The notes: generated by a model not told the origin, from the letters alone. A DNA stretch of 64,000 nucleotides from Mucilaginibacter gracilis (GCF_003633615.1 NZ_RBKU01000001.1:1550001-1614000); one strand, 5' to 3'; shown: positions 47,362 through 57,112, counted from the stretch's first letter. Program-made: numbers and translations.

Positions 47362-48012
47362 ATGGAAAGTTTCTGGGAACACCTGCAAAAATTAACTGAC
47401 GCTCAGACTATAATCAGTCAGGGCGGCTTTTACTTGTTACTTGTTGTGGTTTTTGCCGAAACAGGTTTGTTTTTTGGTTTCTTTTTGCCGGGCGATTATC
47501 TTTTGTTTTTGGCAGGCCTGTTATGTGCCACCGGTTTACTTGATATTCCTGTTTATTTATTGGTTGGCAGCTTAATTGTGTCGGGCTTTTTAGGCAATTA
47601 CGTTGGGTACTGGTTTGGTTACCGAACGGGGCATATTTTGTTTAGTAAAGACGATTCGTTTTTTTTTAAAAAGCGGTACGTTCAAATTGCCGAAAGTTTT
47701 TACAACAAACACGGCGGAATGGCACTGGTTTTGGGGCGGTTTTTTCCGATCATCAGAACGTTCGCACCCATTTTTGCCGGGGTTGTAAGGGTTGATTTTA
47801 AAAAATTTAGCTTGTATAACCTGATAGGTAGCGTGGCATGGGTTACAACGCTTACATTATCAGGCTATTACTTAGGAATAAAATATCCGCAATTAAAAAA
47901 TTATTTACATTATATTGTAATTGGTTTAATAGTAATAACAACAATACCGCTTATTTTTGCTTTTTTTAAAAACAGGCTTGTAAAAACTAATAACGAAGAA
48001 GATAACATATAA
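47362..48012 (+). CDS. DedA-family membrane protein
   Basis: A 216-aa polytopic protein of the DedA/SNARE-associated family. ETGLFFGFFLPGDYLLFLAGLL and GRFFPIIRTFAPIFAGV are the family signatures. DedA proteins help lipid turnover, recently linked to undecaprenyl phosphate flipping, and membrane potential. Its position with ppa may be incidental. Confidence 0.93.
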   Translation: MESFWEHLQKLTDAQTIISQGGFYLLLVVVFAETGLFFGFFLPGDYLLFLAGLLCATGLLDIPVYLLVGSLIVSGFLGNYVGYWFGYRTGHILFSKDDSFFFKKRYVQIAESFYNKHGGMALVLGRFFPIIRTFAPIFAGVVRVDFKKFSLYNLIGSVAWVTTLTLSGYYLGIKYPQLKNYLHYIVIGLIVITTIPLIFAFFKNRLVKTNNEEDNI

Positions 48013-48030
48013 AACATTACACAACAAAAC

Positions 48031-48576
48031 ATGAGTACACAACACCCTTGGCACCAGGTATCTCCAGGTGATAATATCCCTAACATTGTTAATGCTATCA
48101 TTGAAATCCCTAAAGGATCGAAGGCTAAATATGAAATTGACAAAGACTCTGGCTTGTTAAAGTTAGATAGGGTATTATTTTCATCAGTAATGTATCCGGC
48201 TAATTACGGCTTTATCCCACAAACGTATTGTGATGATAAGGATCCTCTAGATATATTGGTGTTATGCTCGGTTGATGTTTATCCGATGTCAATTATAGAA
48301 GCCCAGGTTATTGGGGTAATGCACATGGTTGATAACGGCGAGCAAGACGATAAGATTATTGCGGTTGCTAAAAACGACATGTCGGTTAATTACATTAACG
48401 AGCTAACTGAGTTGCCGCCGCACGCAATGAAAGAGATTGTCCGCTTTTTTCAGGATTATAAGAAGCTTGAGGGTAAAAACGTTACCATTGAACACTTAAT
48501 GGGACAGCGTTATGCCTACAAGGTTATAACCGAAGCAATGGACCTTTATAAGTCCACATTTCCAAATCATCAATAA
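48031..48576 (+). CDS. ppa: Inorganic pyrophosphatase (family I)
   Basis: Splits pyrophosphate to phosphate. The 181 aa include [44 protein letters not shown] (the metal-binding DxDPxD) and a C-terminal Lys-rich helix. The CNNM/CBS gene follows after 4 bp. Confidence 0.96.
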   Translation: MSTQHPWHQVSPGDNIPNIVNAIIEIPKGSKAKYEIDKDSGLLKLDRVLFSSVMYPANYGFIPQTYCDDKDPLDILVLCSVDVYPMSIIEAQVIGVMHMVDNGEQDDKIIAVAKNDMSVNYINELTELPPHAMKEIVRFFQDYKKLEGKNVTIEHLMGQRYAYKVITEAMDLYKSTFPNHQ

Positions 48577-48580
48577 CTGA

Positions 48581-49924
48581 ATGGAGCAACCAGATCTTCA
48601 TATAAACGGTTTTTTTATATTTGCCACACTGGCTTTAGTTGCTCTTAACGGTTTTTTTGTAGCGGCCGAATTTGCAATGGTGAGGGTGCGCGGCTCGCAA
48701 ATAGAATTGCAGGCAAAAACCGGGAGTGCTGTAGCTAAGGTTGCCCGCGGTATATTGCACAATTTAGATGGGTACCTTGCTGCTACGCAATTGGGTATTA
48801 CCATAGCATCACTGGCATTAGGTGTGGTTGGCGAGGGCGTGGTATCGTCCATTATGCTAAATGCCTTTTCGGCATTGGGCATGGTTGTTACTTCTAAAAC
48901 AATAATCACCATAAGCCATATTACCGCTTTTTCGCTCATTACCATCTTTCATATCGTGTTTGGCGAACTGGCACCTAAGTCGCTTGCTATACAGCGATCA
49001 GTGCGAACTGTGTTAGCCATCTCAGTTCCATTACGAATATTTTTTGTGGTTTTTAAACCTGCAATATGGGCGCTGAATACCTTGGCTAATTTTATATTAA
49101 AGCTGTTGGGTATAAGCACCATACCGGGCGGAGAGGCACACCATAGTTCGGAAGAGCTGCAATACCTGCTTGAACAGGGCAAGGAAACCGGGGCATTGGA
49201 TTCGAACGAGCATGAGTTGATCCAGAACGTGTTTGACTTTAACGAACGCGTGGTGAAGAATATAATGGTGCCCCGAACCAAGATATCGGGTGTTGACCTG
49301 GGCTGTTCAAAAGAAGAGTTAATAGAGAGCATTATTACTGAGGGCTACTCGCGTATGCCGGTTTACGATGACGTAATTGATAAAATTGTGGGCGTGGTGC
49401 ATGCCAAAGATATTTTGGCCCTGTTGGCCCGCAACCAGGAAATAGTTTTGAAAGACATTGTAAGGAAGCCATACTTTATACCCGAAACTAAAAAGATAAA
49501 CGACCTGATGGCCGAGCTGCAACAAAAGCGCATCCAGATAGCAATTGTGTTGGACGAGTTTGGCGGTACGGCAGGCATGGTTACCCTGGAAGACATTGTT
49601 GAAGAACTGGTTGGCGAGATACAAGATGAATACGACGAAGAAAAGCCGATTGTAGAAAAAGTAAACGAACGCGAATTTGTAGTTAACGCGCTTGCACCTA
49701 TTTACGATGTGAACAGCCATTTACCACATGATTTGCCCGAAGATGGCGATTATGATACGGTATCCGGATGGTTGGGAGATATTTTTGGTAAGATACCCGA
49801 GGTTGGCGAACAAAAAGAGGCTAACGGCTACAACATTACGGTACTCAAAAAATCCGATCAGAACATTGAGTCGGTAAAATTAGAGATGCTGATTAACGAA
49901 GATGATGCCGTTGACCTGCATTAA
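48581..49924 (+). CDS. CNNM/CorC-type transporter-associated protein with CBS domains
   Basis: The 447 aa have a DUF21/CNNM membrane domain (about 1-200, with ATQLGITIASLALG), a CBS pair (about 215-345, NIMVPRTKISGVD to MVTLEDIVEELVGEI) and a CorC_HlyC domain at the C-terminus. It is related to magnesium/cobalt efflux proteins and 'hemolysin' annotations; ion specificity is not shown here. Confidence 0.92.
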   Translation: MEQPDLHINGFFIFATLALVALNGFFVAAEFAMVRVRGSQIELQAKTGSAVAKVARGILHNLDGYLAATQLGITIASLALGVVGEGVVSSIMLNAFSALGMVVTSKTIITISHITAFSLITIFHIVFGELAPKSLAIQRSVRTVLAISVPLRIFFVVFKPAIWALNTLANFILKLLGISTIPGGEAHHSSEELQYLLEQGKETGALDSNEHELIQNVFDFNERVVKNIMVPRTKISGVDLGCSKEELIESIITEGYSRMPVYDDVIDKIVGVVHAKDILALLARNQEIVLKDIVRKPYFIPETKKINDLMAELQQKRIQIAIVLDEFGGTAGMVTLEDIVEELVGEIQDEYDEEKPIVEKVNEREFVVNALAPIYDVNSHLPHDLPEDGDYDTVSGWLGDIFGKIPEVGEQKEANGYNITVLKKSDQNIESVKLEMLINEDDAVDLH

Positions 49925-49936
49925 ACACTCGCCCTT

Positions 49937-50641
49937 ATGCAGCTTTTTTATACGCCCGATATTACCGATTCGCCAATATATTATTTAAGCGAGGAGGAGA
50001 GCAAACACTGCATCAGGGTATTGCGCTTGCAGCTTGCCGACCACGTTAATTTGATAGATGGCCTTGGTGGTTTATACGAAGCCGAAATAATTGATGCCCA
50101 TCCTAAAAAGGTTGCCCTTAAATTATTGTCGCTACAAAGCGAATTTGAAAAGCGGAACCATTACCTGCACATAGCGGTAGCACCCACTAAAAATATTGAA
50201 CGCCTGGAGTGGTTTTTAGAAAAAGCTACCGAAATAGGCATCGATGAAATATCGCTGCTCAATTGCGCGCGCTCCGAACGGAAGGAAGCCAAGGCAGAGC
50301 GGCTGAACAAGATTATTACCTCGGCCATTAAGCAATCGCTTAAAGCTTACCATCCTCAATTGAATGAGATAACGCCGTTTCAAAAACTGGTAACGCAACC
50401 CTTTAACGGGCAAAAATTTATTGCGCATTGCGAACCCGGCCACAAACTGCAATTGAAGGATGCTATTAAACCAAACGGCAATTATTTAATATTGATTGGC
50501 CCCGAGGGCGATTTTACACCAAAAGAAATTGAAGATGCTTTGCAAAACGGATTTGAACCAATAACTTTAGGGAATAGCCGTTTAAGAACAGAGACGGCTG
50601 CTTTGGAAGCTTGTTTCGAAGTCAATTTTTTAAACCGTTAA
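49937..50641 (+). CDS. rsmE: 16S rRNA (uracil-1498-N3)-methyltransferase
   Basis: A SPOUT methyltransferase of 234 aa. ESKHCIRVLRL, EKATEIGIDEISLLNCARSE, IGPEGDFTPKEIEDA and LGNSRLRTETAALEA are RsmE hallmarks. It modifies the decoding-site region of 16S rRNA. The next gene starts right at the stop (TAAATG). Confidence 0.95.
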   Translation: MQLFYTPDITDSPIYYLSEEESKHCIRVLRLQLADHVNLIDGLGGLYEAEIIDAHPKKVALKLLSLQSEFEKRNHYLHIAVAPTKNIERLEWFLEKATEIGIDEISLLNCARSERKEAKAERLNKIITSAIKQSLKAYHPQLNEITPFQKLVTQPFNGQKFIAHCEPGHKLQLKDAIKPNGNYLILIGPEGDFTPKEIEDALQNGFEPITLGNSRLRTETAALEACFEVNFLNR

Positions 50642-51301
50642 ATGAAGAAGCTAATTGCCATTTTACCCTTATGTTGCCTGTTGCTGTTAAGTAGCTTTAA
50701 CGAGCCAACATACAAAATGGCCAAAGTGAAATATAGTGGCGGCGGCGATTGGTATGGCGACCGTACTGCGTTGCCAAACCTGATTAAGTTTTGCAATGAA
50801 AACCTAAAAACTAATTTCCAACAGCAAGATGAAGTGGTTGAACTGGGCAGTGCCGAGTTGTTTAATTATCCTTTTATATTTTTAACCGGGCACGGCAATG
50901 TTATATTTTCGGATGCGGAGGTAAAAAACCTGCGTAAATATTTAATAGGCGGCGGCTTTTTGCACATTGATGATAATTACGGCCTCGACCAATTTATACG
51001 TGTGCAAATGAAGCGGGTTTTCCCCGAACTGGACTTTGTTGAGCTGCCTGCAAATCATCCCATTTATCATCAAAAATTTGATTTCCCTAATGGTTTGCCT
51101 AAAATACACGAACACGATGGTAAACGTGCCCAGGGTTTCGGCCTGTTGTATAAAGGCAAACTGGTTTGCTTTTATACCTATGAGTGCGATTTAGGCAATG
51201 GCTGGGAAGACTATGGCACATACCCTAGCGATACGCAAGAATCGCGCTTAAAAGCGCTTAAAATGGGAGCCAATTTAATTCAATACGTTTTAACCCAATA
51301 G
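50642..51301 (+). CDS. DUF4159-domain secreted protein
   Basis: A 219-aa exported protein (signal peptide about 1-18) with the DUF4159 signature KVKYSGGGDWYGDRTALPNL, FIFLTGHGNVIFSDAEVKNLRKYLIGGGFLHIDD. The fold resembles a glutamine-amidotransferase-like domain without evidence of catalysis. Function is unknown. It is between rsmE and the biotin carrier gene. Confidence 0.88.
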   Translation: MKKLIAILPLCCLLLLSSFNEPTYKMAKVKYSGGGDWYGDRTALPNLIKFCNENLKTNFQQQDEVVELGSAELFNYPFIFLTGHGNVIFSDAEVKNLRKYLIGGGFLHIDDNYGLDQFIRVQMKRVFPELDFVELPANHPIYHQKFDFPNGLPKIHEHDGKRAQGFGLLYKGKLVCFYTYECDLGNGWEDYGTYPSDTQESRLKALKMGANLIQYVLTQ

Positions 51302-51305
51302 CTGT

Positions 51306-51806
51306 ATGTTTAAAATAAAGGTAAACGATAAATTTGAGCACGAGCTTCAATTGCAAAACGACAATTTAAACCTGAACGGGGAAGCGTTTTTGGCCGACAT
51401 GGTTAAACATGGTACCAATAGCTACCATGTGCTGCATAACCAACAATCGTACAATGTAGAGGTAGTTAGTCTTGAGCATGCCGAAAAAACAGCTACTATA
51501 AAAGTAAACGGCAATATTTATGTGCTAAAAGCTAAAGACCAGTTTGATGCCCTGTTAGAGCAACTGGGCATGGCTAACCTAAACAGCAATAAAATTAGCG
51601 ATATTAAGGCCCCAATGCCCGGCCTGGTATTAAAAGTATTGGTTAGTGAAGGCGACGAGGTTAAAAAAGGCGATAACCTTTTTGTGCTGGAAGCCATGAA
51701 GATGGAAAACATTATTAAAGCCCCAGCAGACGCCACCGTAAAAACCATTAAGATACAACCTACAGATAAAGTTGAAAAAGGGCAGTTGCTGATACTTTTT
51801 AAATAA
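51306..51806 (+). CDS. Biotin carboxyl carrier domain protein
   Basis: A 166-aa biotin carrier with the target lysine Lys132 in EAMKMENI and the biotinyl fold APMPGLVLKVLVSEGDEVKKG. The N-terminal half (1-90) is a less conserved beta domain. The KAPMPG/MKMEN form matches carriers of biotin-dependent carboxylases or decarboxylases, but no accC or carboxyltransferase is nearby. BirA from 3928-4716 would attach the biotin. Confidence 0.88.
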   Translation: MFKIKVNDKFEHELQLQNDNLNLNGEAFLADMVKHGTNSYHVLHNQQSYNVEVVSLEHAEKTATIKVNGNIYVLKAKDQFDALLEQLGMANLNSNKISDIKAPMPGLVLKVLVSEGDEVKKGDNLFVLEAMKMENIIKAPADATVKTIKIQPTDKVEKGQLLILFK

Positions 51807-51812
51807 GAAGTT

Positions 51813-52613
51813 TTAGTTACCCAACATGTTTTGACTGGCAAACGAAAAAACTTTTTGCAACACAGGCGTGGTACGTGCCGCTAAATTTTGCCGAATATTT
51901 AATTCTTCTAAAGCAATTTGCAAAAATAAGCCGTCAATAGCCTTTTGGGTTACATAATCGCTTATATCGGGGTTTACTTTGCCGGCAAAGGGTATTTTAT
52001 TATATCGGGTTGCTACATCGCCGTAGTAACGTGTTGCGCCCACTTTATCTAAACTTTTTTTGGTGATAGGTTTAAAGGCAGCTGTTAACGATGCCGTTGT
52101 TGTACGTTTAAAGTATTGTGTGGCGGCATCATTACTACCTAACAAAATGTTGGTTACATCTTGCAGTGTCATTTGTTTAACGGCGCTAATAAATATGGGT
52201 TTGGCCTGGCCTGCAGCATCTTCGGCGGCACGGTTAAGGGATAGTATTACGTTATCGCAAAGTTGGTTTAAGCCCAGCGAACGCAGTGTTTTTTCAACCT
52301 TTTGGGCTTCGGGCGGAAATAATATTTTTACGGCGGCATTTCCAAAAAAACCATTTAAAGTCGAAAGCTGATCGGAGCTTTTTGTGGTGCCCTGTTCAAG
52401 GGCTTGCTTTAATGCCGTACCAATTTCAAGCGTGCTTGGTGCCAAAACCGATGTGCCGGTAGTTGTTGTGGTAGTTGCGGTAGTAGTAGTTGGGGTACTG
52501 GCTGATTTGCCGGCGACTTTATCAAGAATTGATTTAAAAAACTGGGCCGAAGCCTCCTGGCCAATAAATGCTACTAAGCTTATTGTTATTATAAGGGTAC
52601 GGATTACCTTCAT
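51813..52613 (-). CDS. DUF4197-domain exported protein
   Basis: About 266 aa with a signal peptide (MKVIRTLIITISLVAFIGQEASA), a Thr/Thr-rich low-complexity segment and a DUF4197 domain (LSTLNGFFGNAAVKILFPPEAQKVEKTLRSLG through IALEELNIRQNLAARTT). The ATG at 52613 is chosen over the frame extension to 52658, because the signal peptide begins there. Function unknown. Confidence 0.85.
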   Translation of the reverse strand: MKVIRTLIITISLVAFIGQEASAQFFKSILDKVAGKSASTPTTTTATTTTTTGTSVLAPSTLEIGTALKQALEQGTTKSSDQLSTLNGFFGNAAVKILFPPEAQKVEKTLRSLGLNQLCDNVILSLNRAAEDAAGQAKPIFISAVKQMTLQDVTNILLGSNDAATQYFKRTTTASLTAAFKPITKKSLDKVGATRYYGDVATRYNKIPFAGKVNPDISDYVTQKAIDGLFLQIALEELNIRQNLAARTTPVLQKVFSFASQNMLGN

Positions 52614-52664
52614 GGTTGAGTATGAATTGATTTTGCTTTGATAAAACCAAATATACAACTTTGT

Positions 52665-53666
52665 TTACAGCGACCGAACTAATGCGAATACAATACCGGC
52701 AATTAATGCCGAAATAGGTATAGTAATAATCCAGGCCCAAATAAGGTTGATGGTTACGCCCCAGCGCACTGCCGAAATGCGTTTAGTTAAACCAACGCCA
52801 ATAATTGATCCCGTAAGGGTATGTGTTGTTGAAACCGGGATACCAAATCTTTCGGTAACAAATAGCGTGAGGGCACCGGCGGTTTCGGCACTAACACCTT
52901 CAAGCGGGGTTATCTTGGTTATTTTGGTGCCCATTGTTTTAACAATTTTCCAACCACCACTCATAGTACCTAAAGCTATTGCCGAGTAACAGGCTAAGGG
53001 TATCCACTCGGGCATGGTATCTGTTTTGTGCAACACACCTGCCGAAATAAGCGATACATAAATAATGCCCATAACCTTTTGCGCGTCGTTACCGCCATGT
53101 GCAAAGCTTAACGCGCCCGACGATACCAATTGCAAACGTTTAAACCAGGTTTCGGCTTTAGATGGGCGGGCATTTTTACATAAATGCAAAATGGCAACGT
53201 TAATTAAATAACCTATTATGCTGCCTATAACGGGAGCCAAAAATATAAAAGCCACAATTTTTATAATAGGTTCAGGGTCAACAGCCGAAAAGGCATTAAA
53301 GCCCTTAAACATAGCATTAGTCATTCCGGCGCCGGCAAAACCACCAATTAGTGTGTGCGACGAGCTTGACGGAATGCCAAACCACCAGGTAATTAAATTC
53401 CAGGTAATGGCGGCAATTAAACCGGCCAAAATAACATGCAGGGTTATAAATTGCTCAAAAACGGTTTTTGCAACCGTGTTAGCCACATGGTGGTCTTTAA
53501 TAGCAAAGTAGGCCAAAAAATTAAATGCTGCGGCCCAAAGTACAGCCATTAAAGGCGATAGCACTTTTGTAGAAACAACAGTAGCTATTGAATTAGCGGC
53601 ATCGTGAAAACCGTTAATAAAATCGAAAATAATGGCTAAGGCGATAACAACAACCAGTAAGGTCAT
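52665..53666 (-). CDS. pit: Low-affinity inorganic phosphate transporter (PiT family)
   Basis: A 333-aa membrane protein of the PiT family. GFHDAANSIATVVSTK, the GIPSSSSHTLIGGFAGAG and SFAHGGNDAQKVMG signatures and a mirrored second repeat (GIPVSTTHTLTGSI) are clear. It is coupled with the DUF47 gene upstream and has a Pho-box candidate before the pair. Confidence 0.94.
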   Translation of the reverse strand: MTLLVVVIALAIIFDFINGFHDAANSIATVVSTKVLSPLMAVLWAAAFNFLAYFAIKDHHVANTVAKTVFEQFITLHVILAGLIAAITWNLITWWFGIPSSSSHTLIGGFAGAGMTNAMFKGFNAFSAVDPEPIIKIVAFIFLAPVIGSIIGYLINVAILHLCKNARPSKAETWFKRLQLVSSGALSFAHGGNDAQKVMGIIYVSLISAGVLHKTDTMPEWIPLACYSAIALGTMSGGWKIVKTMGTKITKITPLEGVSAETAGALTLFVTERFGIPVSTTHTLTGSIIGVGLTKRISAVRWGVTINLIWAWIITIPISALIAGIVFALVRSL

Positions 53667-53673
53667 ATATGGC

Positions 53674-54324
53674 TTATGCGTTTTTAACTAAAATTGTTTC
53701 CATTACATTAGCTGCATCTTCGCACATATCTGTTGCGTTTTCAAGCGTAGCTAAAATCTCTTTATATTTAATCAGCTTTATAGCGTCCTTTTCGTACAGA
53801 AACAAGTCGGCAACGGCGCGGTCAAACACATAATCGGCCTGGTTTTCAACACTGTTAATGCGTATGCACGAGTCGGCTATATTGCGCACATTTTTTAGGT
53901 CCTTTAGTTCCCTAACTGCCTTTTCCATATCAATGCTGGCTTGTAAAATTAAATCGGCAAGCTTTTTTATGGGTACGGTAAAATCGTCAATGCTATACAG
54001 GTTCATGCGGTTTGCGGCACCTTGTATGTTATCGGCAACATCATCAATAGCGGTGGCTAGTGCATGTATATCTTCCCTGTCAAACGGGGTTATAAAGTTT
54101 TTACCCAGTTCAATATATATCTGGTGTGTTAGCTCGTCGCCAACGTTTTCCAGCTTATCTATCTGTTTATAAAGGTCATCTCGGGTAGCTGGGTTGTTAG
54201 AGTTTACGGTTTCAACCAAAATAGTTGCAATAGCAACAACGTTATTAGCAGCCTGTTCAAATAACGGAAAAAACACTTTTCTGTCTTTAGGGACAAAATA
54301 CTGGAATATACTATTAAGCGACAT
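53674..54324 (-). CDS. DUF47 (PhoU-like) phosphate transport regulator
   Basis: A 216-aa helical protein of the DUF47/PhoU-like family (GDELTHQIYIELGKNFITPFDREDIHALATAIDDVADNIQGAA is the core). Such proteins accompany PiT transporters and modulate them. The gene lies 7 bp upstream of pit on the same strand and is the first gene of this short operon. Confidence 0.92.
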   Translation of the reverse strand: MSLNSIFQYFVPKDRKVFFPLFEQAANNVVAIATILVETVNSNNPATRDDLYKQIDKLENVGDELTHQIYIELGKNFITPFDREDIHALATAIDDVADNIQGAANRMNLYSIDDFTVPIKKLADLILQASIDMEKAVRELKDLKNVRNIADSCIRINSVENQADYVFDRAVADLFLYEKDAIKLIKYKEILATLENATDMCEDAANVMETILVKNA

Positions 54325-54349
54325 AGGCTTTTATATTGTTATTGAGTGG

Positions 54350-54357
54350 CAAAGATA
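54350..54357 (-). promoter_or_regulatory. -7 element of the DUF47-pit operon
   Basis: On the minus strand TATCTTTG matches TAnnTTTG exactly, about 25 bp before the DUF47 start. The Pho-box candidate lies 9 bp upstream of it, where an activator would replace the -33 contact. Confidence 0.6.
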
Positions 54358-54366
54358 ACTCCCCTG

Positions 54367-54383
54367 TGTTAAGTTAATGTTAA
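54367..54383 (-). promoter_or_regulatory. Pho-box-like direct repeat
   Basis: On the minus strand TTAACATTAACTTAACA holds two TTAACA hexamers with an 11-bp period and TTAAC between. This resembles the PhoP/PhoB direct-repeat operators (known in Bacillus). Its place before a phosphate transporter supports a phosphate-starvation role. Further GTTAAC copies at 54427-54432 and 54437-54442 face the divergent kinase gene. Confidence 0.6.
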
Positions 54384-54493
54384 CTAAAGTAATGTATATT
54401 TAAAAGGCGGTATAAAGTTATTTTATGTTAACGATAGTTAACAAATGCAATTGTTGGATGGCGGTTTTTTACATTTACCATTATAAAAAATAA

Positions 54494-56413
54494 ATGAAAC
54501 GTAAACTCGGCATAGCTTTTACATTGATAACACTATCGTTAATTGGGATAATTGTTTTTCAGGGATATTGGACGGTAAATGCCTATCATGTAAATAAACG
54601 GCAATTTGATGCCGATATTGACAGTGCAATGCTGCGGGCAATGGACCACTGTAAGAAAGATTATTTTGATTCGATACGCGTGGTAATTACAAAAAAACTA
54701 TCGTCGCCTGATTATTTAATCAGGATAGATACCACTAAAGCGCCCGACCCAAGTAACGTGTACTATGATATCAGGATAGCACATCAGTCGCAAAGATCGC
54801 TGATGATGGTGAATGACCCATTCACCATCAGGAAACTTAACCTTGATTATTATAAACGCAAAATAAATTTTACCGGGAAAGAGAGCATCCCTGCATTACT
54901 TGCCGAAACATCATTTTATGTGCCAAACCTCTTATATCATATTACCTGGGCCATGCAAATGGCAGATATGGACGCTGTTATGAAAAGGCTACGGCCGGGT
55001 GGCGATTTATACAAAGTGGCACCTGATACGGCCGTGCTGCATAAGCAGCAAGAAGAACTTGCGAAACAGAATCCCAATCCTTTTACCAAAACTATTAGGG
55101 ATACTGTTTTTCAAAATAAGATGAAGGAATTGTTCCGTTTGCGCAATATTACGCCAAGGCGAATAAGCGATAGTTCATTTACTAAAACAGCAAGCCTGCT
55201 GCTTGGTGAGCATATGAAATTTATGGAGCAAAAAAAAGCTAAACAAACACAGATAGAGGCCGAGGTGCTACGAAAACCATCAGCATTAACAGCCCCAATC
55301 GCAATTGCACCGCGGATAAATTTTAATCAGATGTTTAAAGAACAACGAGATAAGAATATGCCGCCAAATTACCCGAAGGCAGATAGCATTAAAATTTACA
55401 GGTATTTAAAAAGGGAGCTTGAAAAGGCAAATATTGATGCGCCGTTTACGCTAAATATCTCCGGCAAAAAAAATACCGCTAAAACGTTTAACACCTGGTA
55501 CAGTGAAACTACCCAGTTTCCGTATCGGTATCACGGCTTTGATTTTTTAACTCCCAATATTTTAACTATCGACACGCGCTATACTAAGGCATTTTTTAAA
55601 ACGCCGCAATACGCAGTAATGAGGGGCATGATGCTAAATTTAACCCTTTCGATATTGCTTATTTTGCTCACCGGCTTGTGTTTTACCTATGTGGTGCGCA
55701 CCATTGTTGAACAAAAAAAGCTTGCCGAACTAAAGGATGATTTTATAAATAACATGACGCATGAGTTGAAAACCCCAATAGCCACTATTGCTGTTGCTAT
55801 TGAGGGCCTGCAAAACTTTAATGCGTTGAACGATCCGGTTAAAACACAACGTTACCTGCAAACATCGCGCGAGCAACTGGAGCGTTTAAACCAGTTGGTT
55901 ACTAAAGTGCTTAATGTTGCCGCTTTTGAAAACAGGGATATTGACCTGCATATTGAGCCGGTTAACATAGACGCGATGCTGGAAGGAATTATTTTATCCG
56001 AACAGGTAAAAACCACTAAACAGGTTAACATGGGTTATGTTAACCAAAGTGGCGTGCAAACACTCAATGCCGATAAACTGCATCTCAATAGTGTGGTTTT
56101 AAACTTGGTTGATAATGCTATTAAATATGCAGGCAACAGTGTTGATGTTGCAATAATGGTTTATAAGCAAGGTGATAGTATTGTGTTTTCGGTTAAGGAT
56201 AACGGGATTGGGATTTCTGCCGAGCATATAACACACGTGTTTGATAAGTTTTATAGGGTGCCAACAGGCAATGTACATAATGTAAAAGGTACAGGCCTGG
56301 GTTTAAGCTATGTAAAATATATTGTTGAGGCGCATGGCGGTAACATTAAAGTAAAAAGTAATATTGGGGCGGGCAGCGAATTTATAATTACCTTACCTGT
56401 AATTAATGGATAA
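54494..56413 (+). CDS. Sensor histidine kinase, possible PhoR-like
   Basis: The 639 aa have an N-terminal membrane helix (about 7-27), a large periplasmic region (about 30-375) and a second membrane helix (about 380-402). A HisKA domain follows with His423 in NNMTHELKTPIA, then HATPase_c with VVLNLVDNAIKYA, DNGIGIS and GTGLGLSYVK. Its stop overlaps the response regulator start by 8 bp. Divergent orientation from DUF47-pit with Pho-box-like repeats suggests a phosphate sensor, by inference only; the sensor domain itself is not recognised. Confidence 0.88.
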   Translation: MKRKLGIAFTLITLSLIGIIVFQGYWTVNAYHVNKRQFDADIDSAMLRAMDHCKKDYFDSIRVVITKKLSSPDYLIRIDTTKAPDPSNVYYDIRIAHQSQRSLMMVNDPFTIRKLNLDYYKRKINFTGKESIPALLAETSFYVPNLLYHITWAMQMADMDAVMKRLRPGGDLYKVAPDTAVLHKQQEELAKQNPNPFTKTIRDTVFQNKMKELFRLRNITPRRISDSSFTKTASLLLGEHMKFMEQKKAKQTQIEAEVLRKPSALTAPIAIAPRINFNQMFKEQRDKNMPPNYPKADSIKIYRYLKRELEKANIDAPFTLNISGKKNTAKTFNTWYSETTQFPYRYHGFDFLTPNILTIDTRYTKAFFKTPQYAVMRGMMLNLTLSILLILLTGLCFTYVVRTIVEQKKLAELKDDFINNMTHELKTPIATIAVAIEGLQNFNALNDPVKTQRYLQTSREQLERLNQLVTKVLNVAAFENRDIDLHIEPVNIDAMLEGIILSEQVKTTKQVNMGYVNQSGVQTLNADKLHLNSVVLNLVDNAIKYAGNSVDVAIMVYKQGDSIVFSVKDNGIGISAEHITHVFDKFYRVPTGNVHNVKGTGLGLSYVKYIVEAHGGNIKVKSNIGAGSEFIITLPVING

Positions 56414-57107
56414 GATAAAAGTATTAATGGCCGAAGACGAAACGGCACTGGCGCATATAGTGCGCGAAAGTTTGGAGGAGCGTAATTTTGAAGTTGTGCT
56501 TTGCGCCGATGGCGAGCAGGCGCTTAAAAAGTTTGCCACCTACAAAGCCGATGTTTTGGTGCTAGATGTAATGATGCCTAAAATGGACGGTTTTGAAGTG
56601 GCAAAGAAAATAAGGGAAAGCGATAGGGTAACGCCTATTATATTTTTAACGGCTCGTTCGCAGCCAAAAGATGTGGTTATGGGTTTTGAAACCGGCGGAA
56701 ACGACTATTTAAAAAAGCCCTTTAGTGTTGAAGAGCTCATTGTGCGCATTAAGGTTTTGCTAAGTAAAGACAGGCTATTGAGTAACCCCAAAACAATAAA
56801 GCGCGATAAAAACGAAACTATTGCAATAGGCAGTTTTGTTTTTAAACCTAACCGTAATATTATTGAACAGGGGATGAGCACGCACCAACTTACAGCGCGC
56901 GAAAGCGAGGTGCTTAAAATATTGTGCGAGCACCAGCAAGAAACACTTACCCGCCAAAAGTTGTTAACCGAACTTTGGGGCGACGATAACTTTTTTAACG
57001 CCCGCAGCCTTGATGTATTTATTACCAAACTCCGCAAACATTTAAAGGCCGATCCTTCGGTTCAAATTATAAATATTCGCGGAGTGGGGTATAAGCTGGT
57101 TTGGTAG
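56406..57107 (+). CDS. OmpR/PhoB-family response regulator
   Basis: The 233 aa have a receiver (acceptor Asp54 in LVLDVMMPKMDGFE, Lys at LKKPFS) and a C-terminal winged-helix DNA-binding domain (LTARESEVLKILCEHQQETLTRQKLL to RSLDVFITKLRKHLKADPSVQIINIRGVGYKLVW). It is the partner of the upstream kinase, with which it overlaps. PhoB belongs to the same family. Confidence 0.93.
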   Translation: MDKIKVLMAEDETALAHIVRESLEERNFEVVLCADGEQALKKFATYKADVLVLDVMMPKMDGFEVAKKIRESDRVTPIIFLTARSQPKDVVMGFETGGNDYLKKPFSVEELIVRIKVLLSKDRLLSNPKTIKRDKNETIAIGSFVFKPNRNIIEQGMSTHQLTARESEVLKILCEHQQETLTRQKLLTELWGDDNFFNARSLDVFITKLRKHLKADPSVQIINIRGVGYKLVW

Positions 57108-57112
57108 TGTTG

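Noticed and set aside
49319..49720. 133-codon frame antisense to the CNNM/CBS gene
   Set aside because: It falls within a clearly supported CBS/CorC gene and shows no independent features.
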